DNA from: Thermococcus sp.
GTDB taxonomy: Archaea; Methanobacteriota_B; Thermococci; Thermococcales; Thermococcaceae
Reading direction: 5' to 3'
Length of the DNA stretch: 11,413 nucleotides
Assembly: GCA_027035445.1 (NCBI GenBank)
Contig: JALVUT010000163.1
Location: forward strand, 1 to 11,413
Both the position numbers and the translations under genes were made by a program. The notes under the pieces are model-generated. The model ran no database searches, was not told the DNA's origin, and worked only from the letters and a program-made list of their open reading frames with translations. Below, piece by piece: positions 7,407 through 11,413 of the stretch (position 1 is the stretch's first letter; each line of letters opens with the position of its first letter).

Positions 7407-8627
7407 ATGGGAGACGGCACAAAGGAATCTAAGGAATCGTACGAGGGAAGGGAAGAGTACGAGATGTCAATACTCGACCGTGTAAGCGACAGGCTTATAG
7501 ACGGTTTGGCAGTGTTTATAAACCTGTTCAAGAAGGACTGGAGAAGAAGAAACCAGTCGAAAATCCAGGAATGGAAGTTGATGGCCTACGCCCTCAACAG
7601 ATCACCTCCAGCGCTGCTGGGCCTGGTAATAGTCGTGGCTTACATAATATTCGGTATTGTAGGACCGTACCTCGCCTCCTGGCCCTACGACTTTTTCCCG
7701 GTCATGTACAACTCCACTTCAAGACTGGCCGCACCGGGATCGAACGTCTTCCTCAACGTTACCATGGTAAAGAACTGGCACGTGATACACTACACCACCA
7801 CTGTGCACTATCCAATCGGCTCGGATCTCTTCGGCAGGGATCTCCTGAGCGTCCTCCTGGCGGGAGCCAGAACCGCCCTCGTACTTGATGTTTTTATAAT
7901 CATGATAGGTCCGACGTTTGGTATAATGCTGGGTCTGATTGCTGGATACCACGGCGGGGCTGTTGATGAGACAATAATGCGTATAACGGACATGTTCCTG
8001 GCATTCCCCGGTCTGATACTGGCCATTGCTCTCTCGGCAGTCCTCCCGGGGAGGATACAGAACTTTTTGAATTACCACGCCTTTGCCCAGACGTTGGTTC
8101 TCAAACTGTTTGCACTGCAGCCGAGGGACGTCAACAATCTTGGAAAGCTACTGGCGGTATTCGTCGCCCTTATAATCGTCTGGTGGCCAGGGTACACGAG
8201 GATAACGCGCGGTTCAACACTGACGGAGAGGGAGAACCTGTACGTGGAGGCGGCCAGGGCGATAGGCCTGCCGTCCAGAACGATAATGTTCAGACACATA
8301 CTGCCCAACATAATAGGGCCGATACTGGTCATGATAACCATGGACTTCGGCAACGTCATTCTTACCGAGGCAGGCCTGAGCTTCCTGGGTCTTGGGGCGG
8401 TTCCTCCGATACCCGACTGGGGTAACCTGATAAACCAGGGTGCCCAATACTTCCCACAGGCGTGGTGGCTCGTGGCGTTCCCCGGTATCGTCATAGTCAC
8501 CGTGGTTCTCGGATGGAACCTGCTCGGGGATGGCCTCAGGGACATCCTCGACCCAAGAACGAGGCGCAGCATGGAGTTTAAGGTAAAGAAGAAGAGGGGA
8601 GCTGAGGGTGGTGAGAGCAATGCCTGA
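7407..8627 (+). CDS. oppC: ABC transporter permease, OppC/DppC type, enlarged
   Basis: Second transmembrane subunit, 406 residues, against roughly 300 in typical bacterial OppC. The extra length is a charged cytoplasmic N-terminus of about 60 residues, an outer loop after the first span, and about 30 residues between spans (about 214-245). The first span is at about 67-90 (NRSPPALLGLVIV). The conserved GSDLFGRDLLS is at 138-148, and the EAA coupling loop is at about 279-303 (YVEAARAIGLPSRTIMFRHI). The C-terminus has the family DGLRDILDPR. Start choice: ATG 7407 is six bases after GAGGTG, which overlaps the oppB stop. An in-frame GTG at 7398 is part of that site, and a later ATG (residue 20) is possible but has a weaker site. 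It overlaps oppD by eight bases. Confidence 0.94.
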   Translation: MGDGTKESKESYEGREEYEMSILDRVSDRLIDGLAVFINLFKKDWRRRNQSKIQEWKLMAYALNRSPPALLGLVIVVAYIIFGIVGPYLASWPYDFFPVMYNSTSRLAAPGSNVFLNVTMVKNWHVIHYTTTVHYPIGSDLFGRDLLSVLLAGARTALVLDVFIIMIGPTFGIMLGLIAGYHGGAVDETIMRITDMFLAFPGLILAIALSAVLPGRIQNFLNYHAFAQTLVLKLFALQPRDVNNLGKLLAVFVALIIVWWPGYTRITRGSTLTERENLYVEAARAIGLPSRTIMFRHILPNIIGPILVMITMDFGNVILTEAGLSFLGLGAVPPIPDWGNLINQGAQYFPQAWWLVAFPGIVIVTVVLGWNLLGDGLRDILDPRTRRSMEFKVKKKRGAEGGESNA

Positions 8628-9600
8628 ACCCCTGGTTGAGATCAAAAACCTCAGCGTTTACTTTTACACCTATGCGGGTATAGTTAAGGCGATAGAGGAC
8701 GTGTCCTTTGACATATACCGCGGGGAGACCCTTGCCCTCGTTGGTGAAACCGGATGTGGGAAGAGCGTAACCTCCAGGGCAGTAACGCGCCTGATAGAGA
8801 GTCCGGGCAGGATAGTAAACGGACGGGTTCTCTATCACAGGGAGGACGGCTCAACGGTTGACCTCCTCAAGCTTGAAGAAGGTGGGATACGGGAGATAAG
8901 GGGAAACGAGATAGCCTACATATTCCAGGATCCCCACTCCTCTCTTGATCCCCTCTACACCGTTGGCTATCAGGTTGGGGAAGCTATGGAAGTCCACGAC
9001 AAGGTGAAGAACATTAAAGAGGGGATTGCCAAGGCGATCAATGTGCTCCGCGAGGTCATGCTCCCCGATCCTGAAAGCAGGGTGAAGAATTACCCCCACG
9101 AGCTGAGCGGAGGGATGAAGCAGCGCGTTGTTATAGGTGCGGGGATAGCCAACAACCCCCGCCTTCTCATAGCGGATGAACCAACGACCGCACTGGACGT
9201 CACGGTTCAGGCCCAGATACTTGATCTGCTCAACGAGCTCAAGAGAAAGTACAACGCGACCGTTCTGCTCATAACCCACAACCTTGGTGTTGTTGCTGAA
9301 ACCGCCCAGCGTGTTGTCGTCATGTACGCCGGCAAGGTCGTTGAGATTGGAACGGTCGATCAGATTTTCCACAACCCGCTACACCCATACACCGCCGCGC
9401 TCTTGAAGGCCGTACCGAACCCCCTGGGTGAAATAGAAACCCTTGAGAGTATTCCTGGGACGGTCCCGAACCTGATAACCCCACCAACCGGCTGTCGCTT
9501 CCATCCAAGGTGTCCGTTTGCAACCCAGGCATGCAGGGAGACAGTGCCCGTGCTGAAGGAGATTGAACCCAACCACTTTGTGGCCTGCCACAGGTATTGA
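8620..9600 (+). CDS. oppD: ABC transporter ATP-binding protein, OppD/DppD type
   Basis: One of two nucleotide-binding subunits, 326 residues. All ATPase motifs are intact: Walker A GETGCGKS (42-49), Q-loop Q103 (FQDP), signature LSGGMKQ (162-168), Walker B LLIADEPT (182-189, E187 catalytic), and switch H220. The C-terminal oligopeptide/dipeptide extension has HNPLHPYT (251-258) and four cysteines, C292-x5-C298-x6-C305-x17-C323. This is the pattern that binds a [4Fe-4S] cluster in a structurally studied bacterial DppD. A cluster here is inferred from that. The start is ATG 8620 after GGTGGTGA; GTG codons at 8608 and 8611 are part of the site. It overlaps oppC by eight bases, so the two are translationally coupled, and it is followed after ten bases by oppF. 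Confidence 0.95.
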   Translation: MPEPLVEIKNLSVYFYTYAGIVKAIEDVSFDIYRGETLALVGETGCGKSVTSRAVTRLIESPGRIVNGRVLYHREDGSTVDLLKLEEGGIREIRGNEIAYIFQDPHSSLDPLYTVGYQVGEAMEVHDKVKNIKEGIAKAINVLREVMLPDPESRVKNYPHELSGGMKQRVVIGAGIANNPRLLIADEPTTALDVTVQAQILDLLNELKRKYNATVLLITHNLGVVAETAQRVVVMYAGKVVEIGTVDQIFHNPLHPYTAALLKAVPNPLGEIETLESIPGTVPNLITPPTGCRFHPRCPFATQACRETVPVLKEIEPNHFVACHRY

Positions 9601-9610
9601 GGTGAGGATT

Positions 9611-10582
9611 ATGGAGCCAGTACTCAAGGTTGAAAACCTGAAAAAGTACTTCCCGGTCAGGAGCCTCCTAAGGACGATTGCATGGGTAAAGGCGGTCGAC
9701 GGTGTTAGCTTTGAAATATACCCCGGTGAAACCTTCGGCCTTGTCGGCGAGAGCGGTTGCGGAAAAACTACCACCGGCAGAACGATACTGAGGTTAATAA
9801 AACCAACTGGGGGCAGGATGATATTTGGGGGAAGGGACGTCACGAAGCTTAAGGGTAAGGATCTCATGTGGTTCAGGAGGCATGCCCAGATAATGTTCCA
9901 GGACCCGTACTCGTCACTCGACCCGAGGCAGACGGTCTTCAACACCATAATGGAACCCGTTAAGTTTCATGGTATAACCGTTGATAATCCGGAGGACTTC
10001 GTCATAAGGCTCCTTGAAAGCGTCGGGCTCAATGAAATGCACCTCTACCGCTATCCACACGAATTCTCGGGCGGCCAGAGACAGAGAATAGCCCTGGCCA
10101 AGATCCTCGCCCTTAAACCGGACTTCGTGGTTCTCGACGAACCCACCTCCGCCCTTGACGTCTCAGTACAGGCAAACATCCTCAACACCCTCAAGGGACT
10201 GCAGAAGAAATACGGTTTCTCCTACCTGTTCATCAGCCACGACCTCGGCGTTGTCAAGTACATGAGTCACAGGATGGGTGTTATGTATCTGGGAAAGCTG
10301 GTTGAAGTCGGACCCTCTAAAAAGATATTCGAAAATCCACTCCATCCTTACACCCAGATGCTCCTCTCGGCAATCCCGGTGCCCGATCCAGAGCTGGCGA
10401 GGACAAAGAAGCGTATGGAGGTCAAGGGTGAGCCACCAAGCCCAATCAATCCACCAAAGGGCTGCCGCTTCCACCCACGCTGCCCCCTGGCCAAGGCCGG
10501 CCTCTGCGATGGCAAGGAGCCGTCGCTGATCGAGGTGGAGAAGAACCACTACGTAGCCTGCTGGCTCTATGAAAATCCCTGA
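9611..10582 (+). CDS. oppF: ABC transporter ATP-binding protein, OppF/DppF type
   Basis: Second nucleotide-binding subunit, 323 residues, forming a heterodimer with OppD. The motifs are intact: Walker A GESGCGKT (46-53), Q97 ([11 protein letters not shown]), signature FSGGQRQ (152-158), Walker B FVVLDEPT (172-179, E177 catalytic), and H210. The C-terminal domain has ENPLHPYT (241-248) and cysteines C285-x5-C291-x7-C299-x17-C317, again fitting a [4Fe-4S] site by family comparison. Both ATP sites therefore look competent, with no degenerate half. Start choice: ATG 9611 is five bases after GAGGTGA, which overlaps the oppD stop. Longer readings to 9563 lie inside oppD. It is the last gene of the operon; the stop is nine bases from the stop of the convergent gene. 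Confidence 0.95.
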   Translation: MEPVLKVENLKKYFPVRSLLRTIAWVKAVDGVSFEIYPGETFGLVGESGCGKTTTGRTILRLIKPTGGRMIFGGRDVTKLKGKDLMWFRRHAQIMFQDPYSSLDPRQTVFNTIMEPVKFHGITVDNPEDFVIRLLESVGLNEMHLYRYPHEFSGGQRQRIALAKILALKPDFVVLDEPTSALDVSVQANILNTLKGLQKKYGFSYLFISHDLGVVKYMSHRMGVMYLGKLVEVGPSKKIFENPLHPYTQMLLSAIPVPDPELARTKKRMEVKGEPPSPINPPKGCRFHPRCPLAKAGLCDGKEPSLIEVEKNHYVACWLYENP

Positions 10583-10606
10583 CATCCCCCTTTATTTTAT
10601 CACCTG
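10583..10606. terminator. Short convergent 3' region with T-rich stretch
   Basis: The nine bases between the oppF stop and the opposing stop, with the following TTTATTTTAT, are pyrimidine-rich on the plus strand. They may end opp transcription just inside the convergent gene. There is no hairpin. Support is composition and position only. Confidence 0.3.
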
Positions 10607-11197
10607 GATGTGTCTGAGAAGGGCCGAGTAGAAGGCCGTCCTGAACCTTGGATCTTTTTTGAGCAGGCCGGTGTATACGGAATCCTTCCCTGAGTCCGTC
10701 ATGACCCTCCCGTTCTCCAGCCACAGCCTCATATAAGCCGTGCCCTCGGTGATCACTTCAATGTCCTTTAGCTCCTCAGAGCCCTTCACCCCGAGAACCC
10801 CCTTGAGGAGTGCCAGCCCCAGGGAGTTCTCCCTCTCGGTTTCAGCCAGCCTCTCGTCAATGGCGATGTGTCTGCTGTGGCCGCTCGGGATGCCGATCAT
10901 CCTGAGTATGTTCCACTGCCTTATATGTGAAACCCTCTTCCCTAGGGCATCACTCGAGGCTCTCTCCAGCCCCTCAAAGAGATCCTTCAATAACCTGTCC
11001 GGATCTTTTTGGAGGAGAACCGGCAGGGGATCCCTGGCAGAACTGCGGAACTTCTCCCTGTTCGGATCCTTTATAAGGACCACCTTCCTCGGTTCAATCG
11101 AGAGGAACTCGGTAAAATACGAGTCTATCGCCAGCCTTCGTATGCTCTCCCCTTTTTTCATGACCCTGAAGATGATGAACGGAACCTCCATAGGCAT
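10592..11197 (-). CDS. Hypothetical protein divergent from hel308
   Basis: A soluble protein of about 201 residues that I do not recognise. It is rich in charged residues, with a hydrophobic opening strand (EVPFIIFRVM), then a segment EPRKVVLIKDPNREKF, a helical centre (LLKDLFEGLERASSDALGK), and a C-terminal part ending GLLKKDPRFRTAFYSALLR. No signal peptide, membrane span, zinc or nucleotide motif is visible. Start choice is uncertain: ATG 11197 and ATG 11191 are both possible, and neither has a clear ribosome binding site. The TATA-like element at 11222-11228 predicts a transcript start near 11200, so translation may be leaderless from the first ATG. Coding is supported by the long open frame and its fit between promoter and the convergent oppF. 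It may be linked to DNA repair through its neighbour, but nothing in it shows this. Confidence 0.75.
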   Translation of the reverse strand: MPMEVPFIIFRVMKKGESIRRLAIDSYFTEFLSIEPRKVVLIKDPNREKFRSSARDPLPVLLQKDPDRLLKDLFEGLERASSDALGKRVSHIRQWNILRMIGIPSGHSRHIAIDERLAETERENSLGLALLKGVLGVKGSEELKDIEVITEGTAYMRLWLENGRVMTDSGKDSVYTGLLKKDPRFRTAFYSALLRHIQVIK

Positions 11198-11205
11198 CCC
11201 AAAGG

Positions 11206-11212
11206 TATTTAA
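11206..11212 (+). promoter_or_regulatory. Probable TATA box for hel308
   Basis: TATTTAA lies about 31-37 bases before the hel308 ATG, placing the transcript start near 11234 with a very short leader. It is interleaved with the opposing element at 11222-11228. Confidence 0.4.
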
Positions 11213-11221
11213 CCGCGGCCC

Positions 11222-11228
11222 CAATAAG
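11222..11228 (-). promoter_or_regulatory. Probable TATA box for the hypothetical gene
   Basis: On the minus strand CTTATTG lies 25-31 bases before ATG 11197, fitting a leaderless or nearly leaderless transcript. It is a weaker match than the opposing TATTTAA. Confidence 0.3.
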
Positions 11229-11242
11229 TCTTGCGGTGGAGG

Positions 11243-11413
11243 ATGAGGGTTGACGAACTTCCTGTTGATGAACGGATAAAGAGGGCCATCCTTGACAGAG
11301 GGATAGAGGAACTGTACCCGCCGCAGGCCGATGCCCTGACCAGCGGGGTGCTTGAGGGGCGCAACTTAGTCCTGGCGATCCCCACGGCGAGCGGAAAAAC
11401 GCTGGTCAGTGAG
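11243..11413 (+). CDS. hel308: ATP-dependent DNA helicase Hel308 (Hjm), partial: only first 57 residues
   Basis: Start of the superfamily 2 helicase Hel308/Hjm, a 3'-5' DNA helicase of archaea that acts on stalled forks and recombination intermediates. The 57 residues present contain the family opening [16 protein letters not shown], the Q-motif region ([14 protein letters not shown], about 19-32), and Walker [10 protein letters not shown] (45-53). The rest lies beyond the right edge. The start is ATG 11243, directly after GGTGGAGG. The spacing is short, but this gives the conserved MRVDEL N-terminus. It is divergent from the hypothetical gene, and their promoters share 45 bases. A Ski2-like helicase of another subfamily is the only alternative and is unlikely given the N-terminus. 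Confidence 0.95.
   Translation, partial: MRVDELPVDERIKRAILDRGIEELYPPQADALTSGVLEGRNLVLAIPTASGKTLVSE

Noticed and set aside
8072..8645. Two long minus-strand open frames opposite oppC
   Set aside because: Both are shadows of a well-conserved permease and show no start signals.
9379..9948. Minus-strand 189-residue open frame
   Set aside because: It lies opposite oppD and oppF, which carry every ATPase motif. Its translation looks like an antisense shadow and has no ribosome binding site or promoter.
10608..10616. TATCACC as half of a Thermococcales glycolytic motif
   Set aside because: The partner GTGATA at five bases' spacing is missing, and the site is inside the 3' end of a coding region.
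10740..11246. Plus-strand 168-residue open frame, Ser/Leu-rich
   Set aside because: It is antisense to the hypothetical minus-strand gene and overlaps the hel308 promoter and start. Its composition is typical of a reverse-strand shadow.

Overview
The window is chromosomal DNA from a hyperthermophilic archaeon of the order Thermococcales. It looks more like Thermococcus than Pyrococcus because it is fairly GC-rich. The evidence is archaeal TATA/BRE-type promoters, GGAGGTGA ribosome binding sites, GTG/TTG starts, SRP19, an archaeal TrmI with the Pyrococcus cysteine pair, a ferredoxin:NADP oxidoreductase of the Nfn/sulfide dehydrogenase type, and the start of a Hel308 helicase. No RNA gene, insertion sequence or CRISPR array was seen. 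Genes are tightly packed and most neighbours overlap or nearly touch.

Layout. (1) Positions 1-1524, minus strand: a two-gene redox operon, nfnS then nfnL (3' end cut by the window edge). Its promoter carries a textbook TATA box with a fully matching extended SurR (sulfur-response regulator) motif immediately upstream. (2) Positions 1690-1878, plus strand: a 62-residue two-helix membrane protein of unknown role. (3) Positions 1865-3245, minus strand: trmI (TTG start) and an upstream DUF257-like gene that overlap. (4) Positions 3303-3641, plus strand: srp19, convergent with a stand-alone Lrp/AsnC ligand-binding (RAM) domain protein on the minus strand (3643-3885). (5) Positions 4105-10582, plus strand: a complete five-gene peptide/oligosaccharide-type ABC importer (binding lipoprotein, two permeases, two ATPases). 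(6) Positions 10592-11197, minus strand: an unrecognised protein. It is divergent from (7) hel308, which starts at 11243 and runs off the right edge.

In the importer, the lipoprotein captures substrate outside the cell. OppB and OppC form the membrane pore. OppD and OppF, both with the C-terminal four-cysteine domain, power transport. The substrate cannot be read from the sequence: members of this family in hyperthermophiles carry peptides or oligosaccharides.

The most unusual signal is in the binding protein. The segment that normally closes a family-5 solute-binding protein lies at its N-terminus, directly after the lipobox and Ser/Thr linker. The protein then stops exactly where that segment would normally begin, so it reads as a natural circular permutation. 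Other points of interest are the double SurR motif at the nfn promoter, the altered glycine-rich loop of NfnS, a dyad-rich region upstream of the opp promoter, and two divergent promoter pairs whose TATA boxes are interleaved.
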